NCBI GenBank assembly: GCA_030248295.1
Contig: JASANH010000626.1
Coordinates: forward strand, 1,364,001 to 1,428,000
Source: Mesodorylaimus sp. YZB2_4
Lineage: Eukaryota; Nematoda; Enoplea; Dorylaimida; Dorylaimidae
Direction: 5' to 3'
DNA length: 64,000 nucleotides
Shown: piece after piece, positions 12,367 through 25,071 of the stretch
How the letters are laid out: every line of letters starts with the position of its first letter
How positions within the stretch are numbered: position 1 is the stretch's first letter
Notes under the pieces: generated by a model
What the model was told of the DNA's origin: nothing
Databases searched by the model: none
What the model saw: only the letters and a program-made list of their open reading frames with translations
Position numbers and translations under genes: made by a program

Positions 12367-15211
12367 ATGGAGGGGGCTGTGGTAGAAGACCCGCTACTAC
12401 AAAATCCTTGGTTTTGGATGGGAGAAACATTCCAAGCCATTTTGGCTGCATCAGCCACAGTTGCAAATTTTGCCGTATTATTGGAATTTAGTATATCGAA
12501 AGCAGTTTTGGCAATATTGCCCAGGGATATAAGGTATCTATATTGCAACAAGGCACTCTGCGCTTTGCTAATTAGTGTTAGCATTTTGGTCAAGTGTTTG
12601 CTGACATTTGCCCACGTGCCCACCGACCTCTTGTCCTACTACACCAAGACTGCCGGTGGTGGTCATCGCCGCGTCTACTATTTTGACGCGTGTCAGTACC
12701 AGGTCGGCCTGGCCTTGGCTGCCAGTGTATCCATGATCATGACCATAATGGGTACGTCCCTGCAAAGGCTGCTGGCTGCGTTCGCCGTCATTCCAACGAA
12801 GGGTGTGCAAACGGTGGCCAGGAAACAAAGACTGTCGGCCACATTATTCCTGGCTACAGTCTGGCTGATAGCCTTAGCACTTGCGTTGGGACTGACCCTG
12901 ATCATGCCACCACGCACCAGCTACTGGCACGAATGCAGCGCCGTCTACATCTTACCCAGGTCTGCCATCATCGCCGCAGTGGTCTTAGTGCCCATTGTGA
13001 CACTGATGAGCGTCCTCATGCAAGTAGCCGCCTGGCTTTCGACGAAGAAGGATGTCGATGACGAACATGCCAAAATCAAGTTGCATGACAAGACTTCGAC
13101 TGCGGTAAGTCGATGGGCTCGGCAGCCAATCAGAGAATGCATGAGCCCTATGATAATACGACGCATGCATGCTGTAGGCGATACTGGGGATTATGCTTCC
13201 ATGCTCCATGCCCGAGTGTGACAAAGGAAATCCAAGCGCTTCGCAAGAACCGCTTGCATAAGCTTGGCTCGGCCTGATTTTGACTACCGCAGGAAGGAAA
13301 AGACTGCACTCGAAGTTTCCAGTTTTATTTGCACTCAGCTACCGCAGTGAGAAAATTTTTGCAAGAAGACAGTCAAGAGCGTATTACCGAATCATTCGCA
13401 GCTTTGGGTTGTTGAGTTACTTTTCCTGCTTCGAGCTGCTCAGGACCGAGTCATTTTTAATATCCGCCAGCAGTAGATGATCAGAGCGCTCCTGATCGAC
13501 TAACCCCTTTTGACCGCATGTCGTATTGTACTAATCGTTGCAGTCGTTGCTGCTCGTCGAATTGCTCGAGTTTTTGCAGTTGATCGTGCCGACTTCGATG
13601 TGAGAAGGAGCGTTCGACGACATGGTCTGCATGCCGTCCGATTGACCTCTTTTTGTTCTCTGCTTTTGTTCTTTTTGCCTTGATTCTTCTCCAAAGTACG
13701 ATCCCTTTGGAGCGAGCACGCGAATCTTTGACAAGAAGGCAGTACTCGCACTCGCAGCAGGAAGAAGCACTCGTAGCAATGATCGTAGCAAGGCAAGGAT
13801 CAAGACGATCAAGGCGATCATTGGGTGCATCAAGGATAGGTTCCTCTTTCATGAATTGGTCGAACACGAACACCGACTGGCAGTGTTCCAACTTTTCGGG
13901 CTAGGTCGAAGTCGAGTCGGGTTGGATTGCGAGGCAGTTTCTCATTGCAGAGGTGTCATGGCCATCGCTTTCGAATTCCTTTCCACATTAAGCTGTCGAT
14001 TTTCAATTTTCGCTTTTCAATGGGTGTTTCAAGGGGTGTTTCTCGCTAACTTTGCACCGATCACTCGGCGTCATCGAGAAATACGCGGCAATGAAGTCTG
14101 CACGAGTTTCGACAACTCTTGAGTATCGGCACACCGAATTCAACATGCAGAAATCGCGAAAGATCGCTGGTACTGATCGATCGCTCGCTGGTCGCTTGCA
14201 GGAGGTGTTGCAGGTTTGAGTTGCTGAATTCAACACTCAGCTTGCAGTGCCTGTAAATGACTCCGATGTTCTTGGTGATTGTCTCGCGACGGCCCTATCA
14301 AAACCTGCTGTAGTTCTCGCTGTCAGGCTGACAATTAGTAATGGAGTCCGTATAACTTTTAGTTTGGTGGCCAACGTCAGCATGCTTGTCCTTTGATCGG
14401 TTACATAGCCTTTATAGCCTTACTTATTCTATTTATTTGACAGCGAATCGTTTCTGCGCTTTTTCTCAGCTAGTATGGTTGACTATGAAACGATATATAC
14501 ACTGAGAGCACTGCAAGAACTTGACCATAAGTTTGGGGCAGATTTACTGATCGTGCATGTACGACTGTACCTCTTGGTGTGCTGAAGCGGACCCTTACTT
14601 CTTGATTGTTGGTGCTGCACTTTCAGGTTCGTGACTCCAATGACAACGCCATCGAGAAGCATCGCAGCGTGTACACGGAAACAACGTTGACGGAAATGAA
14701 TCTGCCCAGTGTTCTTCTCTTCGCTGGATCGTGGTCGGTGATTACCCTGTTTCTGGCTTACGAACGTCTGATACCATCGTTCAATCCGGATAGCTATCTG
14801 TTCAACGTCTACGAGAAGACACCATATTACGACGATAATGGTGGCTTGTTCAACGACAAGGCCTCCCCGCCCGAAAACACATTTATCCTAACCCAATTTT
14901 TCATATACATACCCCTGCTGATTGAAACCACACTCGATCCGTTGTGCACGTACTGGAAACGGCCATCGCAATCGCACTACACCCTCTACTCGGCCTCGTT
15001 CATGTCCGATATTAGCAACAAGGACGGAGTCAAGGATAAACTACTCGAGAGGGCAAAACGGCTCGATACCGACGATGACGATAAGGAGAAGGAGAATACT
15101 TCCAAAGCCCTCGTCCTGACAGAAGAGGAAGAGAAGAACAGCGAATTACACACGGCACAAATCACCATCGATATCGACGATGACGAGGAAGTTTCGAAAG
15201 CGCATATTTAG
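12367..15211 (+). CDS. Orphan 7TM receptor, rhodopsin-like layout
   Basis: Two exons, 12367-13104 and 14627-15211, joined in phase 0 (GCG|GTAAGT ... TTTCAG|GTT), giving 440 residues. Five membrane segments lie in exon 1 and two in exon 2. TM3 begins with a Cys (DACQYQVGLALAAS) and ends TSLQRLLAAF where class A receptors have DRY. TM7 is FILTQFFIYIPLLIETTLDP, ending DPLCTYW in place of NPxxY. The cytoplasmic tail (about 85 residues) is very rich in Asp/Glu, Lys and Ser. The DRY and NPxxY positions are both altered, so coupling may be atypical. The start at 12367 is the first ATG of the open frame. The 1.5-kb intron is long for this window. Could belong to a lineage-specific receptor expansion; ligand unknown. 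Confidence 0.72.
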
Positions 15212-16411
15212 GTTTCGAGTGAAATTTACTTTTATTGCAAGCATCTTGTTCATAGAAGCTAGCGACTGCCTGCCTGTACAGTAGCTGATGCTTTTTAGAT
15301 CCGAATAGATCATACGGCCGCAATGTGCGTTGTTAGGAATCAGTTTTGGATATATTTGCCGTATTATTGAATCGAATAGTCAAATATTTTAAAGTATGCA
15401 AAGAGAAAGTCCGCGATGCAAGTCATTGAAGTACTGTACGCAGCGCAAGGTCTGCTTTGGACTGCAGTTAATGCCGTTCAGAGATTTTAAAAACCAAATA
15501 TGACAATAATAACCCCTGATTAATGGTAACCAACTCAAACAAGATCAGGGCCTTGGCCTTAGGGGTTGTGCTGCAACTGCAGAGACTTCTCTGGAGAAGC
15601 TCGTGCTGTACTAGTAGAGCCGGATAGTCTTGACGTGGTCTCGTTGACCAGAATGTGCTGTGTGCAAGTAAGGCGTTGGTGGAGGGAGACGTTGGCGAAG
15701 CTCATGGATAGAGCACTTTGTGACTATGACCTGTTTCTCTGGGGCGTGGTATATGTAGTATGCCATTTACTGTATGACTCGCAGTAGATTGAATCGCAGT
15801 AGCGCGGTCCTCTTCCCATTGCCTACAACTTTCGCAAGTTCGAATTGGACCTGAAGGGTTCCAGCTGTGGTTGCACAGTACGGTCAACCAGGCATAACGT
15901 GTATAGTAAGCACAGTTTATCGAAACTTGTGGCCCGAAGTGATTCGACGTGAATAAGTGTTAGTCATATGGCCACAAACTGTGCAGATAATCATAGTTAC
16001 TGCATAGCTTAACTAAAGAAGGCTTTATTCAGGCCTTAGCGGGTTATTCATGGGAAACTATGCCTTTGAGCGCCTGAAAATCCACCCGTGCTACACCACA
16101 AATGTGTGAGAGAAATTTCGTCGTTTGACTCCGCATATACCTGGTAAGCAACAAAAAATTGGCACCCCAAACCGACAATTTTGCATTCGGCCATCCAAAT
16201 AAGATGCATTGGTAGTTTTCGTTTGCTCATGCTGAAGCTGTTTCCCCGCCAAAAGTTTTCAAAATTGTCATAAGTGGTGACTACAATAAGCATTCTTGGC
16301 GCGCGCGCGCGTTTTCCGCTCGCGTAATTCTTTGTAGGCTTCTAACTATTCGGTTCGGTGCTGTTCGTCAAGTTGTACGAAATTTGTATCCAGATACAAT
16401 TATTGTAAATA
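15212..16411. other. Intergenic with a short alternating GC tract
   Basis: Contains the 3' UTR of the 7TM gene and about 1 kb of unassigned sequence. A 14-bp alternating CG run (16299-16312), about 100 bases before the next start codon, could adopt Z-DNA. No coding pattern. Confidence 0.5.
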
Positions 16412-17771
16412 ATGAATCACCAATCGAAGAAACGGAAATTAGGAATTTGGAATAAATCAAAAACTGAGCCAGCAAATACCCTTCGAGAGAATTTGTATTT
16501 GAACGAAAGCGATGAAATTATTGATCTTCCATCTTCCCGTATTTTGGAAATCCGAAAAATTAAATGCAGAATTTGTCAAAAAATGTTTTCGACCATGGTC
16601 GGGTGCGAAAAGCATCAGTGCACCGTGCAGCCTGCATTGAAATCGATTAAGAAACATGAAACGAAATCGGCTTTTTCGTCCGAAGCTAGAAACGACAAAA
16701 CATCGACGACTTCGGACGCAGAACCTAAAGAAAATGATTTCTTGGCCGGTAAGAGTATCATGTTTTTAAGCAATAATAGGCGATCCTTATCGTAAGGCAA
16801 CTTTCTTGACGACTTTTTAATAGTAAAATCCTTCAGACTTTTATTCAGACTTTGAAGTTTGAGAAACGCCAGCTTGAATTTTTATCATCATTTTAAAACA
16901 ATCGGGGTTACGATTTTAGCTTCAACAACGCGGGTCTGTATAGTTTTTTAGGGTTTTCATGTCTCCATACCTATACTATGTACGTATATCTAATCGCTAA
17001 CCGCGTGAGCCTTCGCAGAGTCTGATATCGGCCGACGTTGGTATAGTACAGGGGCTGACTGCGGCACTAGTAGGTACTTGTTGCATTAAAACATCCGAAC
17101 TTCTCAAATTATGAATGATAAGTACCAGATTAAAATAGAGTTGTCAGGTCCCAAAACTGTACACATTGCAATTCACTTACTGATCACCCAAAAGCCTACT
17201 AGAAGTCTGTGCTGAGGTATTGTGGTGGGTAACTATACGTAAAGTTCATTGTGCGGTGCTTACGGTACCGCTGACATTGTCATGAAAACACCCGACCGTT
17301 CGGGTGCAGAGTTGACCCTTGTCATCCGACTTATCTATTTCTCATAGTTCGTTTGGTCCTTATATACTGTTTCGTTTGTTTTAGATGTGAAGAGCGAAAA
17401 AATCGATGGCTTTTCAGAATCGATGCCGCGTATCGAGCTTGTTAGCGGCTTTCCTAACTCAGTTTGCACTGAAACACCGGCGACAAAGGAGAATAACGAG
17501 GAAACGCCACCCGCATATCAACAAGTTGTCATTGGTGGTCCTGAAGTCTCTACCGGTAAGTTATGAGGCATCCTTCCTTGTTTTTCCCCAGTTGCATCGG
17601 TTATTTCAAGTTGCAGATCCGTCTTTTCCCAATGGAACCATGTCGAATACTGTCGCGACTTATTATTTCGAGTTATTGCATTCAGAGTTGGAAAAATTGA
17701 AGCAAGAAATTCACGCATTACGAAGCATGCTGACTATTTTATCGATTCAAAACTCTGTGTCGCGTATTTAA
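16412..17771 (+). CDS. Protein with a single CCHC-type finger and C-terminal coiled coil
   Basis: Three exons, 16412-16748, 17385-17555 and 17617-17771, all joined in phase 1, giving 220 residues. The basic N-terminus (NHQSKKRKL) looks like a nuclear localisation signal. A zinc-binding candidate lies at residues 52-70: CRICQKMFSTMVGCEKHQC, with Cys52, Cys55, His68 and Cys70. The middle is acidic and Ser/Thr-rich. The last exon encodes YYFELLHSELEKLKQEIHAL, a short leucine heptad suited to dimerisation. Together these suggest a nuclear DNA- or RNA-binding protein, but the family is not recognised. An alternative acceptor at 17592 would give another C-terminus without the coiled coil. The exon chain is inferred from phases only. 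Confidence 0.6.
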
Positions 17772-18659
17772 AGCCATCGAAAGGAGATCCGCGTGAGTTT
17801 TATTTCTCATTTTTGTTCAAACTCAAGTGGAAAACAATGCTTTTCATTTTGTTTTAAATTTGACTTTGTTCGTTCATTTTGATTTTATTGATTTTGTTAT
17901 TGATTCAACATTCTGTTAATGCATTGAAGCCGGTTTTTCCTTTTTTGAATACCCCGGATCGAAGTCTTGTGTCGTTACTTCGCCCCTAAATAACAGGATG
18001 AGCCGAAGGGGGCACATTTCTCGAATTCCTGCATTCGAAAAGGCGGTTTAAGCTAAAGAAAACAGTACTTCAAACGTGCCAATACGCCCTTCTGCTTACT
18101 CCTCGTTTATGCAGCCCACTCGAAAAAAACGAGCAATACGTACGTCAGCGGAGCGGGGCAAGGGAAGAGGACGGGGTCCTCTTGTACGACACGTATGGTC
18201 GCACAGTAGTTTGACCTTGAAGCAAGGTGAGCGAGGAGGAGGCCAAAAATCGAAACTGTCCGTATTGGGGTCTGTAAGGGGACAATACTTTTCCTTGACT
18301 GTACTGGCAACGGATAGTTGAATAGAATACGTGAGCAGGGAATTGGCCGCGACTGGCCAAGGTAATCTTTTGCTCGCCTTGTACTCCATTCAATTCAGTG
18401 CACAGTCATTTTTCTTTCGACTCTACGATTTCGCGCTACCGCATCCACGATCCGAGTATAGAAACCATTGTGCGGCGAGACGGGGCGAGCGGGCTCGTTC
18501 TTCGTAGACGGTATCAAAAGTGGACAGTTTGGTTTTTCGTGACTGACGGATCAGTCTAGATTTGAGTATTTGCGACGATGAGGTTTTCAATTTCGTATTA
18601 CTAAAAGCGAGTACCTCATTCGAATTTTACCTTTTCCAGAAATACCGTTTCTAAGGACT
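17772..18659. other. Intergenic or 5' leader, nothing recognised
   Basis: T-rich sequence after the finger gene, then a stretch leading to TTTTCCAG at about 18640, a possible splice acceptor 20 bases before the next start codon. This suggests that the next gene has a non-coding first exon in this interval. Confidence 0.4.
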
Positions 18660-19394
18660 ATGTCGACAACGAGATTCAAACCCGTGGACAGAATTGCAGT
18701 TTTGAATGGTAAAGCCTTAGTTGGCCATGGCTCCCCCATTTCTTGCGCTTCTTGTTCCTGTTGCGTCGATGACTTCTCGAACGACGACTCTAGCAGCCTC
18801 GGTTACGGCAGTGGTCATTCGTGCACTTACAGCCACACGATCGAAGCTCAGATCGATGAACTGTATCGAAATTCCATTTCTCTCACTCCCACGACGACTC
18901 GACGAAGCGATGAGATGCAAGCTGAATTCTACGATTTGGATAGCATCGATAATTTCAGCCTGGCTTCTTACGACTGTTACGAGGACAATGCCGAAGCCAA
19001 GTTGGCTGGCAGACTAAGATCATTTACATTTTCCGAGGGGGACGCACCCATTCAGGACTTACCAGATTTTGATCTCGTCGAACCCAGCGAGCTTTTACGA
19101 CGGGCATTTCCGGCTAAAATGCAAATTTCCCATCCAGTATCCCCAATTTGCGTGCAGAGTCGTCCGCCTGTCCCAGAAGCTAGCTCATCCAAGATACCAC
19201 CGCCATTGCGCAGCATCCCCGAGGAGCACATTTACGAGGAAGTCCATTACGATTCGACCTACCTGAATTTGGAAGGGCTCAAACCACCGCCATTGCCTAA
19301 AAGGACCTATCGGCAGCCTGTGATTCTCAAAAAGAGGGCTTTGCCTGTTGCTCGAAAAGTCAACTGTCAGGAAATCAGGAAAATGAAGTGCTGA
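18660..19394 (+). CDS. Predicted cytoplasmic scaffold with SH2/SH3-ligand motifs
   Basis: One open frame of 244 residues from an ATG 20 bases after a likely 3' splice site. No signal peptide or membrane segment. Low-complexity and Ser-rich throughout, with a Cys cluster (CASCSCC, 29-35). The C-terminal quarter concentrates signalling motifs: IYEEV (Tyr192, Src-type SH2 ligand), YLNL (Tyr201, YxN form preferred by Grb2-type SH2) and KPPPLPKR (208-215, class II PxxPxR SH3 ligand), followed by a basic tail. This is the motif grammar of a disordered adaptor phosphorylated by tyrosine kinases. I recognise no family; the role is inferred from the motifs only. The frame is long and unbroken, which supports coding. 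Confidence 0.62.
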   Translation: MSTTRFKPVDRIAVLNGKALVGHGSPISCASCSCCVDDFSNDDSSSLGYGSGHSCTYSHTIEAQIDELYRNSISLTPTTTRRSDEMQAEFYDLDSIDNFSLASYDCYEDNAEAKLAGRLRSFTFSEGDAPIQDLPDFDLVEPSELLRRAFPAKMQISHPVSPICVQSRPPVPEASSSKIPPPLRSIPEEHIYEEVHYDSTYLNLEGLKPPPLPKRTYRQPVILKKRALPVARKVNCQEIRKMKC

Positions 19395-22300
19395 TAATTT
19401 GTAGCATGCTTTACTGTGTCGTCCACTTTGCCACTTTCCATATTTCCCCCACTCGGTGCCAGGTGCGTGTTTGTGGACTTCTGACTTGTCACACGCTTTG
19501 TTCCATTCTTCTCTTGCGTGCCTGCACTGATTCATAATCTAGTTGCCAGTGTGTCTTACTTTCAATGGCCTTATACTAATTGTGTACGTACTAGTATAAT
19601 TCGAAGTGAAATACAGTATATGGCATGACCCTTTTTACAAACTTGAAGAATAGTTGTGAGTATGGTGGCCAAGAATAGCACTGGAGGCATAATAGGGGGC
19701 ACATGTATGAGAGGTGACGTGGGTCGGAGTGTACTGTAATTCAAGTAGTGCCTGCACAGACATGTACCTATGTATGTAGCTGGTAGTGGAACTAGGTTGA
19801 CAGTGATAAATCTCTTGGATTGAAAGAAATCGATTTTCCTATCACAAAATCACCACTGTATTTCATGGTTTTCCACCCAACCAAAGGCTGGGCTCGAAGT
19901 CATCAATCAACTTACACATTCCAGATAGCACAGGTATCAAAAAAGATCTCTATGGCCAATCGAAATGGTATGCATCTTCATGATCACAAGGTCAAGAAAC
20001 AAAAGACATCATTTAGGGATGATCATTAAATCATCGTTATCAAGTGGCCAAATGACTCGAAGAAAACGTGAACTAGGCCAACCAATTACACTTGTAACAT
20101 AATTGAACAAAAACAATTTTCTGGGCCTACGCGCGTAATCGTTCCATATTTTGCTTGTATTCACTCATGCGCATGTCCATTGGGGAATGTGTGGCCGTGC
20201 TCACTCACCTCCTCTCGCATTAGGGCGGCCTTTTTGGACAAGGGCGAAAGGGAACTGCTCGAACCAGTGACTAATGTACACGGCCACGAAGAAGAAAAGA
20301 TGGCACTTGCGCTTGCTTATCGCATCTTCGGCCAGTTCCAGTGTCGACGACTGCCTTTACTGATCGACCATTACGATAAACGGCTACGGTGCAAACTATG
20401 GAAACACCGCACCGCCTCGTGGGAAATGATCTTATCTGCGTCAGGACAGTCGTTTACAAATACAAGAATTAGGTCTCGTAGTGCGCATAAGGCCAGGGTG
20501 CAGACGCGTATAATGTGATGGGCAGTAAGTTGTATCAACACTGCAAGCGTGGTTGACTCGATGTAATGGCCTCCTCGAGGATCAACTACCTGGGTCACAT
20601 CGGGGTGAGGCATAGATCATATCAAACTGAAATAATAGAAAGTTGGAAAATGGGCGTGCAGGCACTCCAGAAAGTGTGCTTGATTTATCTTACGATTAGA
20701 TTGGCATATTCAGATAGATGACAGCAGGTGCGGCCTGTAAGGGACGATCACAAGCATTGAATAATGTAAAATGCCCTGGTGCATGCACAGTATTTGCTTG
20801 TGCGATGAGTATGAGTCAGACCGGTCGTAATGCAGGTATTGTTATCAAAGTCAAATGACTGATCGCAAGTCGTGATATAGCGAAAAAAGCATTTGGAGAC
20901 ATGCGCGCAGACACTCATGTCCTGCAAGTATGATAAGGCCCTTCGGTTTGGCTGGCCAAAGTGTTTTCCCTCATCCCTGTGTCTCAAGCAATACCTTTTG
21001 AAAAACGATACAAGCTAGAGTACCCCTGTCAAATATTTTTGCAAAATTAGCGAGAATCACAGCTTCTTCGCCAAAAAGTCAACTTTACATATATGGTGGG
21101 AAAATTCGCATGAATTTTCTTGGCTTTTGTGTACACCTCTATTGCATATAGCATAAATTTTGTCAGTGACCGTTTACTCTTGGCGGCCTTTACCGTCCTT
21201 ATAAAGCGGTAAGCAGCTGATCATGGGGTATAGGGCTCATGCAGGTTTTCCTTAGTCTTTCTGCAGAGGTTGTATCCGTACCACTGAAAACGGATATCTC
21301 TACCCCATTCCGCAGGCCTCGCGGAAAATAGAATAGCCTGTCATTATGAAGAGGCCTACCAGACCCCATGGCGGGCCTGTCTTTATCACTTGGTATGCCT
21401 TGCCTCCTTTGCATGGTCCGGGCGTAGCACTGAAACACTGTGATGTTTGGTCTTCTGAAACTATCGAAAAAGCATTTCAGTGTTCTTTGATGACTAAAAA
21501 TCAGAATCTGCAATAATTGCTTGCCTATTCTTCAGTGAACAAAGACTAATCCAATCGTGGGTGCACCAGCCGTGCTTTCATAAAGGACAACATGCTAAGG
21601 AGTCTTGCCATGGAAAATACTATTTTTTTACTTTTCACCCATCCTGGTCGTTCCAGGGGAGGGTCGACTTTCGGCTCTTTTCCCGCGGGCTAGTAGGCTT
21701 GTTAGTTGACTTTATATCGCCATCGACTGGGGTCAATCTGGGATACATGCCGGGCAAGGGCGCATGTTAGTCGCTACTCCGCGATGTCGGCGGTTACCCA
21801 ATGGGGTAACTATCCAGCCCGTGGTCTGTGAGGGACCCGGATTCGAAAGCTTCCCGGCCCATAAGGGCTCCTCGTTAATCGACCCTGCAGCTGTAATGGG
21901 TGAGTCACCCACTGGGAAATGTGATTTGGACTTTTTGGTAGGATCAAACTCTATTGAATAAATCCCACCAGCGCATATTCCTTCGATTCTCATGCACTGT
22001 AGTTTTTATGAGGGTGCTAGTTGGCCTTGTTTGCCATTAGAATACTGCCGAGAAAGGGCGACGCGTTGGTGTTGAAATGACATTAGGCGATGCATTATAA
22101 CCTCAATCGAGAACATTCCCGTTTTCGCGAATCTAATCGTAAGAGGTTCCATTTTACCAAAGGTACAATTTCCCATTATATTTTACTTCCCGTTTTTCCA
22201 GTTCCATCAGAAGGAAGGGCGTGCAGTTATACTCGGATGAACAGGCTGCTATGTTTGCTTACATCTTGATGTCCCACCATTTTAACTTTGCTTACATTGA

Positions 22301-25071
22301 TACCATGACATGTGAACGGTATATACAGCATTTGTACCCATGCACACAATGTCTGGGTTTATTTGCCTCGTAGGCAACGAGATGTCTTCTCAGCCGCCCG
22401 CGTAAGGCATAAATCTGAGGTGCTTCTTCTGTAGAATTCCTTCTAGTCAACTCTGGGTCAATGGGTGAAGGGGTTACGGACGAGGGCTGCCACTGCACCT
22501 GTCTTTTTTCCCCAAACAACACACATCCACCAAATTAAACCAAAACAGAAAAGTCTTTTGGTCATTCTATCGTCTCTCAACCAAAGAATTAGGTTTCCTT
22601 TCTTTTTTACACCACTTTCCAAAACCAGTCCCAATTCCAAAAAGCGACAAAAATTTTGTTCTTTCTACACATGTTTTGAAAATATTTCTTCAAGAAGACA
22701 GTTCTTGGGCCGCAAAATTGATTGTGGCCGAATTAGTCCACATCGCATTGCCTTGTAGAGTACAGGCATTCCCATACTTCTGACAAAAATTCGAACAAGC
22801 GGAGAAAACCACCGAATAGACTTTTCAGTATTCTTTGCTGACTGAAGATCAAAAGCTGAAAGAATTTCTTGCCTATTCAATATGCTTAGGTGAATCCACT
22901 CTCTTTTGACATTTCATGTTTCTAACACTCCTCGCCTTACTCTTTGGACTGGAATAGTCGTAGCCAGTCCACTCTTCATACCTCCATGCATTGTTGGTTA
23001 TAGCACCTTTATTGTGTCCATTTTTGGTTAAAAGTAGCACAAATGCGCACATCGATGGTCGTTAGCATATGGCAAACTCGCCGTTTTGGACTGCGAGTAC
23101 AGCCCATTGGCGGATCGTTTCGCATGAGTGAATTCGTTTAGTAGTCGAGTGTTTAGTGCCTTGCTATTTTAACACATTACTAGTTGTAGTCGTAAGCAGT
23201 ATTACGTGACTCTGATCACTTTGGCCAGCCAGTTCTATGCGAAAATGCGACAGGTGTTGATTTTTTGCGCAACATATAATGTGCGGGTGTAACTTTTTTC
23301 AAATGTACCTCGACAAACGAAAGTGCAAAAATCGTCAATGGGCTGCGCACTCCTGCGCACGAGGGTCTACACCAGGGACACTCGAGAAGTCGTCGACGTT
23401 TCACGAACTTCGCCCTCCCTCTTCTTGCTCCCAGTGTTTGGAAGATGCTCTCACTTTCACACATTTCGAGTGGCTCCCACTGATCACGTCTAACAGTTTC
23501 GATTAGGCCCATTCACTGGTGCTTAGCTACACGAAGTTCATAGGCACGAATCAAACGTCTTTTCAAGCTTACAAACAAGGCGGCCAGTTTTTCGGATACC
23601 TTTTATCGAAACTGTGTCCACTCAGCAATCTAGTTACAGGACCGAGTCTCATTCTGGTCCACCATAAGGGCCGACGACAGCTGCTTGTGACAGGTATTGT
23701 ACGGTCATCATGTTAGACACGTAGAAAACATGGAGCGGGTGTCTAGAGAAGGATGTTGTTTATTCTAAGGCATGCGCGTTCTTTGGATTTCAATTGAATC
23801 GTTACACCGAGAATAATAAATTTATATTTGCCTACATTCCTTGCACTGACAGCTCCGTCTCGGAAAATTATATTTATGCAGTACATTGACCATTTTCGCC
23901 CATCAACGATTTACACGCTCGTATTCTAAACTCGGCCATTGCCAGAACAAGAAGAACTCATTGAGTGGTGATTGTTGGATTGGGAGTACTTTCATACGTT
24001 TGGTAAGTTGTGACTGTTTTCACGTGGATGTTTTGCTGGAAAGCAAATACTGTACGTGGACAATGGGCGTAGGAGAATAGTTCGAGCGGAGATGACTCTT
24101 TATGGCAGTCTCCTCTCCAGTTTGCACAGGAAGACGTTAAGGACGTCCTCAAAGCGGAGCACTAAAGAAGATACCTCGTAGGATAGGGCGTACATTGAGG
24201 CCAGTCGACTGGTTGCAAGGTCGATGGGGGATCGAACTAATACCAACTGTTTCCTCCTTTTCGTCCGCTCGCCTTCTTACAAGTATTTAGTAAGGCCAGT
24301 CGGGATGACGAAGGTGTGTTGTGTACAGAAGTTGGGGGGGGGGGCTTCTACTGGAAGTAGGTACTGATTGCCATTTCGAAGCCAGGTCGCGTGTCCAACT
24401 TTCATGCAATTCGTGATCGTTCTGAGCTTTATGGCCTTCCTATTGTGAATTTTTGAGAAACTGGCCAAAATGCCAAACGCATGCCATAGGAGTGACTGGT
24501 TGAAAAAGTTTTCTTCTTTGTTCCTCTTCTGTCCGCCTCATGCCGATATTGTAGGACAGTGTTGTTTGGGCCGGACATAACGCGTGAATAGGAATGTGAA
24601 AAAGAAAAACGTTGAGCATTCCGAAACGAAAATTGCGAAGAGGCGTTTCGTGTCGACCAAGGATCGCTACGGTCGGAGTGGCTCGATAGGGTTCCTCGAT
24701 CGCCTTCGCTGTCGGTTGTGCTCGACGAAGGAGGTTGCGTTGAAAAGTGCACTCTTGTACCATGGCCATTTTACCTGACAGCTTTTCGCTGTTTTATTTA
24801 GGAAGGTGTCTGGAAAAACGAATTCGCATTGCCGTGCCGAGGACTTGACTCGGGAGACGGGTGGTAATACTGTACTATGAGTCGGTCGGGCCTGTGTGAC
24901 ACCCTGTCCTGTATTCGTAAGCTTACGTCATCACTGCTTTGATTGTGTTTGCACCTTTTTGTGCCAAAAGACCGTCGAGCGCAGCATTGCTTTGGACAAT
25001 CGACAGTTGTCCAGCGGAAATACAAAAGAAGACGTGTCATGCTTTTCAGGCACCTTTTTTGTGCGTTGATT
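19395..25071. other. 5.7-kb gene-poor interval
   Basis: No coherent gene seen. It includes a possible tRNA-like segment near 21760-21870 (with GGATTCGAAAGC, resembling a B box) that may be the head of a separate repeat. A weakly similar pair of segments lies at about 21425-21530 and 22790-22890. There is an 11-base G run at 24334-24344. Exons of the following RhoGAP gene could start within the last 500 bases (an open frame at about 24.58-24.78 kb is basic and Ser-rich), but I could not join them. Confidence 0.45.

Noticed and set aside
24584-24778. Basic, Ser-rich frame as a further 5' exon of the RhoGAP gene
   Set aside because: No donor/acceptor pair joins it in phase to the exon at 25.07 kb; kept only as a possibility.
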